A DNA stretch of 64,000 nucleotides from Microbacterium sp. MPKO10 (GTDB taxonomy: Bacteria; Actinomycetota; Actinomycetes; Actinomycetales; Microbacteriaceae). Shown one piece after another: positions 45,658-53,933 of the stretch (position 1 is its first letter; each line of letters opens with the position of its first letter). The stretch lies in contig NZ_JAPCHX010000002.1 in NCBI RefSeq assembly GCF_026107415.2, forward strand, positions 372,001 through 436,000, written 5' to 3'. Below the pieces are notes generated by a model. The model did no database searches, was not told where the DNA came from, and was given only the letters and a program-made list of their open reading frames with translations. A program made the translations under genes and the position numbers.

Positions 45658-46066
45658 CGACGCGACCTCAGAATCCTTCACGAGTGACGCTTCACAGCTA
45701 CCTGTGGGGTCGGCTGAACTGACTGGGTAATTGCTGCACATCGCCACCTGCTGCACATTGCCACCTGCTGCGCCCGTGAGCGCGGACTGCGCATTCGATG
45801 ACCCGGAAACGTGGCGGTTGTGTGCTCCGCACGTGGATGGGCTATGCAGATTCGGACGTGAAACCGGCGAGGTAATTGCGTTCGCTGCTGAAGGCTCCCA
45901 TCGCGCCGCCAGCAGCATTCATCCCCAGCCCGAAGAACGCGACGTCTTCACGCTCGGATGCCCCTCCCGGTGACACATGCGGTCCTCGCGCACGTCACGT
46001 GAGCGTTGTGTGAGTGGTTGCTGCCAGAATCCGGCACAGGACACTGACGAACTCTGGAGGGTCACT
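45658..46066. other. 409-bp intergenic region
   Basis: I see no convincing gene. A 17-bp unit beginning TGCTGCACAT is repeated twice in tandem at 45732-45765, with six further bases of a third. A short open frame at 45731-45973 (80 codons, 'CAPHVDGLCRFG') has no recognised family and no ribosome site. No terminator or RNA was recognised. Confidence 0.4.
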
Positions 46067-46576
46067 ATGGAAAAAGCACAGGGCCGGATGCTTCGGACGC
46101 CCGGTGTGATCATCGCGTTGGTGGCGGTTTTCGCCCTGACGGGCTGCTTCAGCTTTCCCGGGGGAGAAGGGCTTTCTGAGGAGGCCGCGAAGGAAGGAGC
46201 CGAGAAGCTGGTCGAGGAGTTCTCAGGCGGAGACTCTGATATTGAGATCGGCGAAGAACTGCCCGACAACTTCCCCGACAGCGTCCCACTCATCGATGCA
46301 CCGATTGTGTCTGCGTCGTATCTAGATATGGACGATTCCGATGGAACCGCGGTCAGAGGGTGGATTGTGGCGATGACGGCAGACGTCAACTCGGCCGCCG
46401 CTGAAGAGGCTCGCCAGCTCTTGTTGGACGCCGGCTTCACAGAGGAGATGTGGAACGAGTCGACGGGAATGACCACCGGAATGTTCTCGAACGACGACTT
46501 TGGCGTCACGTTGGGCGTGATCAGTGAGGACGGAACTGTGAGTTATACGGTCATTCCGAAGAAGAACGACGAGTAG
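46067..46576 (+). CDS. small lipoprotein, function unknown
   Basis: A 169-residue predicted lipoprotein. The signal peptide ends in the lipobox LTGC with Cys27. The mature part is acidic, with 'GEELPDNFPDSVPLIDAPIV', a motif I associate with uncharacterised actinobacterial lipoproteins. The ATG at 46067 follows GGAGGG by 5 nt. It stands 138 bp before the TrpXYZ-like operon but probably has its own promoter. Confidence 0.78.
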   Translation: MEKAQGRMLRTPGVIIALVAVFALTGCFSFPGGEGLSEEAAKEGAEKLVEEFSGGDSDIEIGEELPDNFPDSVPLIDAPIVSASYLDMDDSDGTAVRGWIVAMTADVNSAAAEEARQLLLDAGFTEEMWNESTGMTTGMFSNDDFGVTLGVISEDGTVSYTVIPKKNDE

Positions 46577-46714
46577 ACCCGTCGCTGGGGTTACGGGTTC
46601 ACAACGACCTCGGGAAAAATCATTGTTCGGTGCACGATTCGTGCGGCAATGCCCCGCTCTCCCGGTACTCTCGAGAGACGTGCTTTCCCTCTCGGGCGTC
46701 TAAGGAGAACCTCA

Positions 46715-47716
46715 ATGAAGAAGACCAGGGCGATTTCGGGCCTTGCGATCGCGGCTGTCGGCGCGCTCGCGCTCGCTGGATGCAGTAGCGACGATTCGAG
46801 CGGCGGCGGTGACGACGGAGGCAAGGAGAAGCTCACCATCGGCATCAGCCAGCTGGTACAGCATCCTGCTCTTGACGCCGCGACCGAAGGGTTCAAACAG
46901 ACATTCCTCGACGCCGGCTATGTCGAAGGCGACACGATCGAGTTCGACGTGCAGAACGCGAACGGCGAGCAGTCCACCGCCGTCACGATCGCCCAGGGCT
47001 TCGCGTCGCAGGATCTCGACATGGTGCTTGCGGTCGCGACACCCGCAGCGCAGGCTGCGGCACAAGCGATCACCGACATCCCTGTGCTGTTCACTGCCGT
47101 CACTGACGCCGAATCAGCGGAACTCGTCGATTCGAACGAGGAGCCGGGTGCCAACATCACGGGAACAAGTGATGCTGCGCCGATCGGTGATCAGCTCGAC
47201 CTGCTCAGCCAGATCGTTCCCGACGCGTCGTCGATCGGCATCGTCTACAGCTCGGGCGAAGTGAACTCTGAGGTGCAGGTGAAGGCCGCTGAAGAGGCCG
47301 CGGGCGAACGGGATATGACCGTTGAGACGCAGACCGTCACGACGGCGAACGACATTGCGCAAGCGGTGCAGGCGCTGGGCGATGTCGACGCCATCTATGT
47401 GCCCACCGACAACACTGTCGTGTCGGGAATCGCATCGCTCATTCAGGTGGCCGAGAAGAAGCAGATCCCCGTGATCGGCGCTGAGTCTGGGACGGTCGAA
47501 GGCGGTGCGATCGCGACTCTGGGTATCGACTACACGGAGCTCGGAAAGCAAACAGGTGAGATGGCGCTGAAGATTCTCACCGAGGACGCTGACCCGGCGA
47601 CTATGCCCGTCGAGGTCTCAAAGGAATTCACCTACGTTGTGAACCCGGGCGCAGCCGAGCGCATGGGCGTCACCATTCCCGAAGAGATTCTCGACAAGGC
47701 AGAGACCGTCGAATAA
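46715..47716 (+). CDS. ABC transporter substrate-binding lipoprotein, ABC_sub_bind (TrpX-like)
   Basis: A 333-residue binding protein with lipobox LAGC (Cys23) and a Ser/Gly/Asp linker. It matches the ABC_sub_bind/DUF534 family, whose best-known member TrpX binds tryptophan or related compounds. Typical blocks are 'AVATPAAQAAAQAITDIPVLFTAVTDA' and 'IYVPTDNTVVSGIASL'. The ATG at 46715 follows AAGGAG. It is first in a three-gene importer operon. No T-box or known riboswitch was recognised upstream. Confidence 0.87.
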   Translation: MKKTRAISGLAIAAVGALALAGCSSDDSSGGGDDGGKEKLTIGISQLVQHPALDAATEGFKQTFLDAGYVEGDTIEFDVQNANGEQSTAVTIAQGFASQDLDMVLAVATPAAQAAAQAITDIPVLFTAVTDAESAELVDSNEEPGANITGTSDAAPIGDQLDLLSQIVPDASSIGIVYSSGEVNSEVQVKAAEEAAGERDMTVETQTVTTANDIAQAVQALGDVDAIYVPTDNTVVSGIASLIQVAEKKQIPVIGAESGTVEGGAIATLGIDYTELGKQTGEMALKILTEDADPATMPVEVSKEFTYVVNPGAAERMGVTIPEEILDKAETVE

Positions 47717-47740
47717 TACGGAGCGCAGGCAAGGTTCACG

Positions 47741-48742
47741 ATGATCGGCGCACTTGAGCTCGGAATCATTTACGGCGTGATGGCGCTGGGGGTGTACCTC
47801 ACCTTTCGCGTCCTCAACTTCCCCGACCTGACCGTCGACGGGAGCTTCACAACGGGCGCTGCTGTCGCGGCCGCGATGATCACCAACGGACAGAACCCGG
47901 TGATCGCTACGCTCGCCGGTGGCGGTGCGGGGTTGATCGCGGGTGCGGTCACTGGCGTGCTGCACACAAAGGGACGCATTGACGGGCTGCTCGCGGGGAT
48001 CCTGACGATGATTGCCCTGTGGTCGGTCAATCTGCGGATTATGGGCACGGCGAAAGAAGGATCGACCGTCGCGGCGAACCTGCCCCTGCTGCGTGCGGAT
48101 ACCGTGTACACACCGCTGAGGGACGCCGGCCTGTTGAGAACGTGGGCAGGAGTCGCCGTGCTCTTCGTCGCCGTCATGGCGCTGAAACTGATCGTCGACT
48201 GGTTCTTGTCGACCAAGCTGGGCCTGGCGATCCAGGCAACGGGCGACAACGGTCCGATGATCCGCAGCTTCGGGGTGTCAACGGACGGCACGACGATTCT
48301 GACGCTCGCCGTGTCGAACGGGTTCGTCGCCGCCTGCGGTGCTCTCGTGGCGCAGTATCAAGGGTTTGCCGATATCAGTATGGGCATCGGCCTGATTCTC
48401 GTCGGACTGGCATCGGTGATTCTCGGTCAAGCGGTTCTCGGGCAGAGATTCATTTGGGTGTCGACGTTCGCCGTTGTCTTCGGTGCTGTCCTCTACCGTC
48501 TCATCATCTTCTACGCCATGCGGGTGGGGCTCGATCCGAACGACATGAAGCTCGTGACCGCGGCACTCGTCGTGCTCGCACTGCTTCTGCCCCGCTGGGG
48601 ATTCCTCAAACGCATCCCGTCGCTGCGCGGTCGTGGTGGCAAGGTGCCGCCGCGCGATGCCCCTCCCGCCGACGGCCCCGCCCCGTCCGTGGACGAACCG
48701 GTGGGAGCCACAGCTGCCACGACGCCGGGCGAAGGGAAGTAA
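47741..48742 (+). CDS. ABC transporter permease (TrpY/branched-chain type)
   Basis: A 333-residue permease with eight or nine helices of the BPD_transp_2 family ('ELGIIYGVMALGVYLTFRVL', 'FPDLTVDGSFTTGAAVA'). The C-terminal 35 residues are a Pro/Ala-rich cytoplasmic tail. It pairs with the preceding binding protein and the following ATPase. Confidence 0.87.
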   Translation: MIGALELGIIYGVMALGVYLTFRVLNFPDLTVDGSFTTGAAVAAAMITNGQNPVIATLAGGGAGLIAGAVTGVLHTKGRIDGLLAGILTMIALWSVNLRIMGTAKEGSTVAANLPLLRADTVYTPLRDAGLLRTWAGVAVLFVAVMALKLIVDWFLSTKLGLAIQATGDNGPMIRSFGVSTDGTTILTLAVSNGFVAACGALVAQYQGFADISMGIGLILVGLASVILGQAVLGQRFIWVSTFAVVFGAVLYRLIIFYAMRVGLDPNDMKLVTAALVVLALLLPRWGFLKRIPSLRGRGGKVPPRDAPPADGPAPSVDEPVGATAATTPGEGK

Positions 48743-48747
48743 TCACC

Positions 48748-49539
48748 ATGCTCGTCATTGATTCACTGTTTAAGACGTTCTTTCCCGGAAGCGTCAACGA
48801 ACGGCGTGCTCTCGTAGATGTGAGCCTCACGCTTGAGGAGGGCGACTTCGTCACCGTCATCGGCTCGAACGGCGCGGGGAAGTCCACGCTTCTCAACGCA
48901 GTCTCGGGCCGGTATACAGCGGATGCTGGAACGATCTCGATCGACAATCGCACGGTGAATCGGCTGAAGGAGCACCGGCGCGCGCGGTACATCGGCCGTG
49001 TGTTTCAGGACCCGATGGCGGGAACTGCCCCGAATCTGACAATTGAGCAGAACCTCGCACTCGCTGAGAGGCGTGGGCTGTCGCGCGGTCTGGGACCGTC
49101 TCTTGGGGCCAAGCGCCGCGAGCGTTTCCGCACCGAGCTGCGTGCTCTCGAACTCGGCCTCGAAGACCGTCTCTCAGCGAAAGTCGGTCTGCTCTCGGGT
49201 GGGCAGCGTCAGGCTCTGTCGCTGCTGATGGCCGGATTCACCAAGCCGCGTATTCTGCTGCTCGACGAGCATACGGCGGCGCTGGATCCGCAGCGTGCCG
49301 CCCTCGTCGCCCACCTCACGGAAACCATCGTGGCTCAGGGGCGCCTGACGACGCTCATGGTGACGCACAACATGGAACAGGCACTGGCATTGGGCAACCG
49401 CCTCGTGATGATGCACGAAGGTCGGATTGTTTTCGAGGCATCCGCCGACGAGAAGAAGAAGCTAACGGTGCCCCTGCTGCTGGACGAGTTCGCCAAGATC
49501 AAGGGCGCAACGTTCGACGATCGCGCTTTGTTGAACTAG
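48748..49539 (+). CDS. ABC transporter ATP-binding protein (TrpZ-like)
   Basis: A 263-residue ATPase. Walker A is 'GSNGAGKSTLLNAV', the signature is 'LLSGGQRQALSLLMA', and Walker B ends 'ILLLDEHTAALDP', where the usual P is replaced by H as in TrpZ-type proteins. It begins 5 bp after the permease stop and completes the importer. It is convergent with a small membrane protein gene 4 bp downstream. Confidence 0.88.
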   Translation: MLVIDSLFKTFFPGSVNERRALVDVSLTLEEGDFVTVIGSNGAGKSTLLNAVSGRYTADAGTISIDNRTVNRLKEHRRARYIGRVFQDPMAGTAPNLTIEQNLALAERRGLSRGLGPSLGAKRRERFRTELRALELGLEDRLSAKVGLLSGGQRQALSLLMAGFTKPRILLLDEHTAALDPQRAALVAHLTETIVAQGRLTTLMVTHNMEQALALGNRLVMMHEGRIVFEASADEKKKLTVPLLLDEFAKIKGATFDDRALLN

Positions 49540-49543
49540 CTGA

Positions 49544-49870
49544 TCATTCGAGTCCGTAGCTGCGCCGAGTCAGTGCCTGCACGTCGCGGTCGAGTGAATC
49601 GACGCGAGTATCGAGACGCTTGATATCGGAGCGCACAGAGGTAATCCCGGTTTCCATCTCGCCGCGCATGCCCGCCATCTCGCCGCGCAACCCAGAGATC
49701 TCGCCGCGCACCTCATGACGGAGCGCCGTGATCTCGCCAAGCACCTTGCCACGCAACCCAGAAATTTCCCCACGGAGAATGCGGATGAACATCGTGGACA
49801 TCAGCGTGAGAATTCCGAACAGTGTAGCCGCGAAGACGCCGATCAGTGTCCACACCTGGGGTTCGGTCAT
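49544..49870 (-). CDS. small membrane protein with heptad coiled coil
   Basis: 108 residues: one N-terminal membrane helix (about 6-30) followed by a regular heptad coiled coil of GEISGLR/GEMAGMR/GEITALR type units to the end. The 21-bp periodicity is visible in the DNA as repeated 'ATCTCGCCGCGC' words. The function is unknown; such proteins often oligomerise at the membrane. The ATG at 49870 follows GGAGG by 10 nt. Confidence 0.65.
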   Translation of the reverse strand: MTEPQVWTLIGVFAATLFGILTLMSTMFIRILRGEISGLRGKVLGEITALRHEVRGEISGLRGEMAGMRGEMETGITSVRSDIKRLDTRVDSLDRDVQALTRRSYGLE

Positions 49871-50035
49871 CTCAAACACACCTCCATTGTCCGTCACGCT
49901 CCATAAGAACGCCAGCATCCGTGATGCGTGCAAGCCGGGCGTCCCCGTGCTGTTGGTACCACAGTGTGTCCGCAAGCCTGCGGACGAGAAGTGCCTGCAC
50001 GGTCACCACTCCTCAGATATGTGCACTCAACAACG

Positions 50036-50074
50036 GCGAAAGCCTCATGGACGTGATGTCCATGAGGCTTTCGC
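50036..50074. terminator. long perfect hairpin downstream of cspA
   Basis: A perfect 17-bp stem (50036-50052 with 50058-50074; arms begin GCGAAAGCC and end GGCTTTCGC) around a 5-nt loop lies 12 bp past the cold-shock gene stop. There is no T tract on the cspA strand, but the stem is very stable. Confidence 0.75.
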
Positions 50075-50086
50075 GGTGTTCAGTGC

Positions 50087-50293
50087 TCAGTCGAGCGGGC
50101 GAATGTTCTCCGCCTGCAGGCCCTTGGGGCCCTGAGCCACGTCGTACTCGACCTGCTGGTTCTCGTTGAGCGTACGGTAGCCGCTCGTTGCGATGGCCGA
50201 GTAGTGCGCGAAGACGTCAGACGAGCCGTCGGCGGGTGTGATGAATCCAAAGCCCTTTTCGGCGTTGAACCACTTGACGGTGCCGGTTGCCAT
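50087..50293 (-). CDS. cspA: cold-shock protein
   Basis: A 68-residue OB-fold RNA chaperone. RNP-1 is 'KGFGFI' and RNP-2 is 'DVFAHYS'. It binds single-stranded RNA and melts structure at low temperature. The ATG at 50293 follows AAGGAG by 8 nt. The long divergent gap may carry a 5' leader as in other csp genes. Confidence 0.93.
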   Translation of the reverse strand: MATGTVKWFNAEKGFGFITPADGSSDVFAHYSAIATSGYRTLNENQQVEYDVAQGPKGLQAENIRPLD

Positions 50294-50603
50294 TGGTGTT
50301 ACTCCTTGAGTTTGCGGGCCCCGACTGTCGGGACGCGCGATTGCCGCGTTTCTGTCCGCTCCCTCAAGTGCACTGACCGTCACCCTTCGACAGTCGGTGC
50401 GCAAAAAATCACTGCGTACACAACTACTGCGACTCTCAACCTAGTGCAGACAACCTGGTAATACGAGGTCTGTGACCAAACCGACATGAGAAATTCGCGA
50501 ATCCGCTGCCGATACACAGGTTTCACACTGTTACGACCCCATTTCTCCGCCTCATCCACATCTGCCTATCGTGAGTGCATCCCCCTCAAACGAAGGAACT
50601 CGT
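50294..50603. other. 310-bp divergent region between cspA and metQ
   Basis: This region must hold the promoters and leaders of cspA (leftward) and metQ (rightward). I looked for a SAM-type riboswitch before metQ and could not recognise one. No gene or other RNA is seen. Confidence 0.4.
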
Positions 50604-51506
50604 GTGTCAAAAAAGAAGATTTTCGCCGCCCTCGCGGCGCTCCCGCTGATTGCAACCCTTGCCGCCTGCTCATCGAGCACCTCGGCGGATGAAGCCGCCG
50701 AAAAAGGCACAGCAGACAACCCGGTGAAGATCGGCGTCGTCGGTGCGAGCGATCCGTACTGGCAGACCTACACAGAGGCGGCTGCTGACGAGGGAATCAC
50801 CGTCGAGATCGTCGACTTCGGAGAGTACACGCAGCCGAACCCGGCGCTTGCCGAAGGTGACATCGACATCAATCAGTTCCAGCACATCATCTACCTCGCA
50901 CAGTACAACGAAGCATCCGGTGATGACCTCACGCCCATCGGCGCGACAGCGATTTACCCGCTTGGGCTCTACTCAACGCAGTACGACTCCGTCGAGGACA
51001 TTCCTGACGGGGCAGAGGTAGCCGTGCCGAACGACGAGTCGAACCAGGCACGCGGACTCCTCGTCTTGCAGTCGGCCGGCCTCATCGAGCTCAAGGACGG
51101 CGGAAGCGTGTTCTCGACGGTCGCTGACGTCGACGAAGCAGCATCCCGTGTCACAGTGACCGCTCTCGAGGCCAGCCTCACGCCGACGTCGCTTCCCGAC
51201 CTGGCTGCAGCGATCATCAACAATGATTTCATTGAGGATGCCGGGCTGAAGGCCTCGGACGCCATCGCGCAGGACGACCCGGCTGACCCGAACGCCGTTC
51301 CGTACATCAATATCTTCGTGACGAAGGCTGAAGACGCCGACAACGAGGTATACAACAAGCTCGTCGACATTTACCACAACAGCCAGGACGTACTTGACGG
51401 CGTTCAGGAGACCGCGGGCGGCACAGCCCAGTTCGTCGACACCCCGGCGGATGAACTGCAGGCCTCCCTCGACGACGTTGTTGCGGATATCAAAGCCAAC
51501 AGCTGA
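50604..51506 (+). CDS. metQ: methionine ABC transporter substrate-binding lipoprotein
   Basis: A 300-residue NlpA-family lipoprotein with lipobox LAAC (Cys22). Family blocks 'NQFQHIIYLAQYN', 'AVPNDESNQARGLLVLQSAG' and 'PYINIFVTKAED' are present. It captures D/L-methionine or other sulfur-containing substrates for MetNI. The GTG at 50604 has GAAGGA about 6 nt upstream. A strong intercistronic hairpin separates it from metN. Confidence 0.9.
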   Translation: MSKKKIFAALAALPLIATLAACSSSTSADEAAEKGTADNPVKIGVVGASDPYWQTYTEAAADEGITVEIVDFGEYTQPNPALAEGDIDINQFQHIIYLAQYNEASGDDLTPIGATAIYPLGLYSTQYDSVEDIPDGAEVAVPNDESNQARGLLVLQSAGLIELKDGGSVFSTVADVDEAASRVTVTALEASLTPTSLPDLAAAIINNDFIEDAGLKASDAIAQDDPADPNAVPYINIFVTKAEDADNEVYNKLVDIYHNSQDVLDGVQETAGGTAQFVDTPADELQASLDDVVADIKANS

Positions 51507-51532
51507 TCTTCCCCTCTCCACCAGCGAGGCGG

Positions 51533-51559
51533 TCCGGCGAGCACTCTGCGCTCGCCGGA
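51533..51559 (+). promoter_or_regulatory. intercistronic hairpin between metQ and metN
   Basis: TCCGGCGAGC (51533-51542) and GCTCGCCGGA (51550-51559) form a perfect 10-bp stem with a 7-nt loop. It has no T tract. Such structures often let the binding-protein mRNA accumulate above that of the ATPase and permease. Confidence 0.6.
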
Positions 51560-51587
51560 TCGCTGTGACCAGATAAGGACGCGCATC

Positions 51588-52616
51588 GTGTCGATCGTCA
51601 GCCTCACCGACGTGACGAAGTCCTACCCGGCAACCGATCGTTCCGGCGGGGTCGTTCACGCCATCGACAACGTCAGCCTCGATATCGAGCAGGGTGAGGT
51701 GTTCGGGATCATCGGCTATTCCGGCGCCGGCAAATCAACCCTTGTGCGGCTCGTCAATGCGCTCGAGCCGGTGACGAGTGGAACCGTCGAGGTCGATGGC
51801 ACAGACATCACGCGCCTGAGCGAACGACGGCTGCGCGAGATGCGGCTCGAAGTCGGCATGATCTTTCAGCAGTTCAACCTCTTCTCGTCGAAGACGGTCG
51901 CGAAGAACATCGCGTACCCGCTCGTGGTCGCCGGTGTTCCTCGCGCAGAGCGTGTCCGGCGCGTTGCTGAGCTTCTCGACTTCGTCGGCCTCGCCGACAA
52001 GGGCCGCAGCTACCCGGACCAGTTGTCGGGTGGGCAGAAGCAGCGAGTCGGCATTGCCCGTGCTCTCGCCTCGAACCCGCGCATCCTTCTCGCCGATGAA
52101 GCGACGAGCGCGCTTGACCCCGAGACAACGCACGAGGTTCTCGGTCTGCTCGACCGTGTCAATCGCGAGCTCGGCATCACGATCATCGTCATCACACACG
52201 AGATGGACGTCATTCAGTCCATCGCCACGCGCGTGGCCGTCATGGAGAAGGGGCGCATCATTGAGCAGGGAAACGTCTTCGATGTGTTCTCTGACCCACA
52301 GCATCCCGCCTCTCGGCGTTTCGTCTCGACGGTGGTCAAGGGAATTCCGGATGCTGCCGAGGTCACCGCGCTCCGCTCGCGCCATACGGGCCGCATCGTG
52401 ACGTTTTCGTTTCGCGACGGAGACCGCTCGCAAGCCGACGTCTTCGTCGAGCTCGCCCGCGCACAGGTAGGGTTCGAGCTTGTCTATGGTGGCATCAACG
52501 ACATCAGGGGGCAGGCCTTCGGGCATCTCACCCTCGCCCTGCGTGGTGATGACAGCGCGATCGATGAGGTGCTGCGCACCATCGGCCAGACGATCGCCGT
52601 GACGGAGGCTGCCTGA
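51588..52616 (+). CDS. metN: methionine ABC transporter ATP-binding protein
   Basis: A 342-residue ATPase with Walker A 'GYSGAGKSTLVRLV', signature 'LSGGQKQRVGIARAL', Walker B 'ILLADEATSALDP', and a C-terminal NIL domain (about 260-340) that binds methionine and inhibits transport. The start is GTG at 51588 after AAGGACG. Its stop shares one base with the metI start. Confidence 0.93.
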   Translation: MSIVSLTDVTKSYPATDRSGGVVHAIDNVSLDIEQGEVFGIIGYSGAGKSTLVRLVNALEPVTSGTVEVDGTDITRLSERRLREMRLEVGMIFQQFNLFSSKTVAKNIAYPLVVAGVPRAERVRRVAELLDFVGLADKGRSYPDQLSGGQKQRVGIARALASNPRILLADEATSALDPETTHEVLGLLDRVNRELGITIIVITHEMDVIQSIATRVAVMEKGRIIEQGNVFDVFSDPQHPASRRFVSTVVKGIPDAAEVTALRSRHTGRIVTFSFRDGDRSQADVFVELARAQVGFELVYGGINDIRGQAFGHLTLALRGDDSAIDEVLRTIGQTIAVTEAA

Positions 52617-53275
52617 TGGAGCAGATCATTGACCTTCTGCCCACGCTTCTCGAGGCGACAGGAGAAACCCTCTACCTCGTCTCGATCAGTCTTGTCTTCG
52701 GCGGCGTCGGCGGGCTCATTCTCGGGCTCGCCCTGTACGTCACGCGTCGCGGCGGCATTTACGCGAATCGCAGCGTCTTCACCGTGCTGAACGTCATCGT
52801 CAACTTCTTTCGACCCATTCCGTTCATCATCTTCATTCCGGCGATGCAGCCGCTGATTCGTCCGGTGATCGGAACAGGGATCGGCAACAACGCCATGATC
52901 ATGGCGATCTCGCTCGCCGCGATCTTTGGGATCAGCCGGATCGTCGAGCAGAACCTCGTCACCGTTCCGCATGGCGTGCTCGAAGCCTCACGAGCCTCCG
53001 GCGCGAGTCGGTTGCGCACCATCTGGTCGGTCGTGCTTCCCGAAGCTCTCGGCCCGCTGATTCTCGGGTACACGTTCATCTTCGTGGCGATCGTCGAGAT
53101 GTCGGCGCTCGCCGGGTACCTGGGTGGCGGCGGACTTGGGTCGTTCGCCATCCAATGGGGATTCCGGCAGTTCGAGCCTGTTGTCACCTGGTCTGCCGTT
53201 GTCGTGATTGTGATCATCGTGCAGATCGTGCAGTACCTCGGCAACACGTTGGCGCGGAAGGTGCTGCGGCGCTGA
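52616..53275 (+). CDS. metI: methionine ABC transporter permease
   Basis: A 219-residue five-helix permease. The ATPase-contact loop is 'VPHGVLEASRASGASRLRTI', and the 'GGLGSFAIQWGFRQF' segment is typical of MetI. It ends directly against the convergent MarR gene. Confidence 0.93.
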   Translation: MEQIIDLLPTLLEATGETLYLVSISLVFGGVGGLILGLALYVTRRGGIYANRSVFTVLNVIVNFFRPIPFIIFIPAMQPLIRPVIGTGIGNNAMIMAISLAAIFGISRIVEQNLVTVPHGVLEASRASGASRLRTIWSVVLPEALGPLILGYTFIFVAIVEMSALAGYLGGGGLGSFAIQWGFRQFEPVVTWSAVVVIVIIVQIVQYLGNTLARKVLRR

Positions 53276-53776
53276 TCAGAGCGCGTCGAAGCCGAGCAGG
53301 AGTCGTCGCAGCAAGGAAGCGAGGATCTGCTGGTCGTCGTCGGACAGAGAGCTCAGCAGCTCGGATTCGGCGTCGACGAGCCGCGTGATCGCGGCATCCA
53401 CTTGCGCTTGCCCTGTCGCCGTCATGACGACGAGGATGCCGCGCCCGTCGTGCGGATCCGTTCGCCGCTCGACGAGACCGCGCCCGACAAGGCGATCGAT
53501 ACGGTTGGTCATGGTGCCACTGGACACCAAGGTCTGCGTGAGCAGTTGCTTCGGACTCAGCGTGAACGGCTTGCCAGCCCGCCTCAGCGCGGAAAGCACA
53601 TCGAATTCCCAGGACTCCAGCTTCGAGCGTGTGAAGGCATCGCGCCGCGCATGGTCGAGATGGCGTGAGAGGCGCCCGACGCGAGACAACACCTGAAGGG
53701 GCGAGAACGTGAGATCGGGGCGCTCACGTTCCCACGCCGTCACGATACGGTCGACCTCGTCGTGTTGATCTGCCAT
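53276..53776 (-). CDS. MarR family transcriptional regulator
   Basis: 166 residues. The wing 'RRTDPHDGRGILVVMT' and the recognition helix region 'QTLVSSGTMTNRIDRLV' are typical of MarR. GATAAT stands 6 nt before the ATG at 53776, so the transcript is probably leaderless. The target is unknown; the nearest divergent unit is tRNA-Gln/glmU, an unlikely regulon. Confidence 0.87.
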   Translation of the reverse strand: MADQHDEVDRIVTAWERERPDLTFSPLQVLSRVGRLSRHLDHARRDAFTRSKLESWEFDVLSALRRAGKPFTLSPKQLLTQTLVSSGTMTNRIDRLVGRGLVERRTDPHDGRGILVVMTATGQAQVDAAITRLVDAESELLSSLSDDDQQILASLLRRLLLGFDAL

Positions 53777-53860
53777 TCGTCCATTATCTCGTGCAGAAGA
53801 TCGACGCGACCACTCGAGACATCTGGCAAACTGGGACGTGCGCATTTTCATGATGCGTGG

Positions 53861-53932
53861 TCCGCCTTGGTGTAATGGCAGCACGACAGCCTTTGGAGCT
53901 GTGAAGTCTAGGTTCGAGTCCTGGAGGCGGAG
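53861..53932 (+). tRNA. tRNA-Gln (anticodon TTG)
   Basis: 72 nt. The acceptor stem is TCCGCCT/AGGCGGA with discriminator G. The anticodon stem is ACAGC/GCTGT around the loop CTTTGGA, giving anticodon TTG (codon CAA). The T arm contains GGTTCGAGTCC. CCA is not encoded. The glmU ATG begins 2 nt after the tRNA end. Confidence 0.95.
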
Positions 53933-53933
53933 C

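Noticed and set aside
45731-45973. 80-codon open frame in the 409-bp gap
   Set aside because: No ribosome site, promoter or family match was seen, and the start overlaps a short tandem repeat. It is kept only as a remark.
50405-50603. Possible SAM riboswitch upstream of metQ
   Set aside because: The conserved core sequences of the SAM riboswitch classes I know could not be matched by eye. A covariance search would be decisive.
53777-53932. tRNA-Gln as an integration site
   Set aside because: No integrase, partial tRNA copy or foreign block was found beside it, and the tRNA-glmU-prs order is a normal core arrangement.
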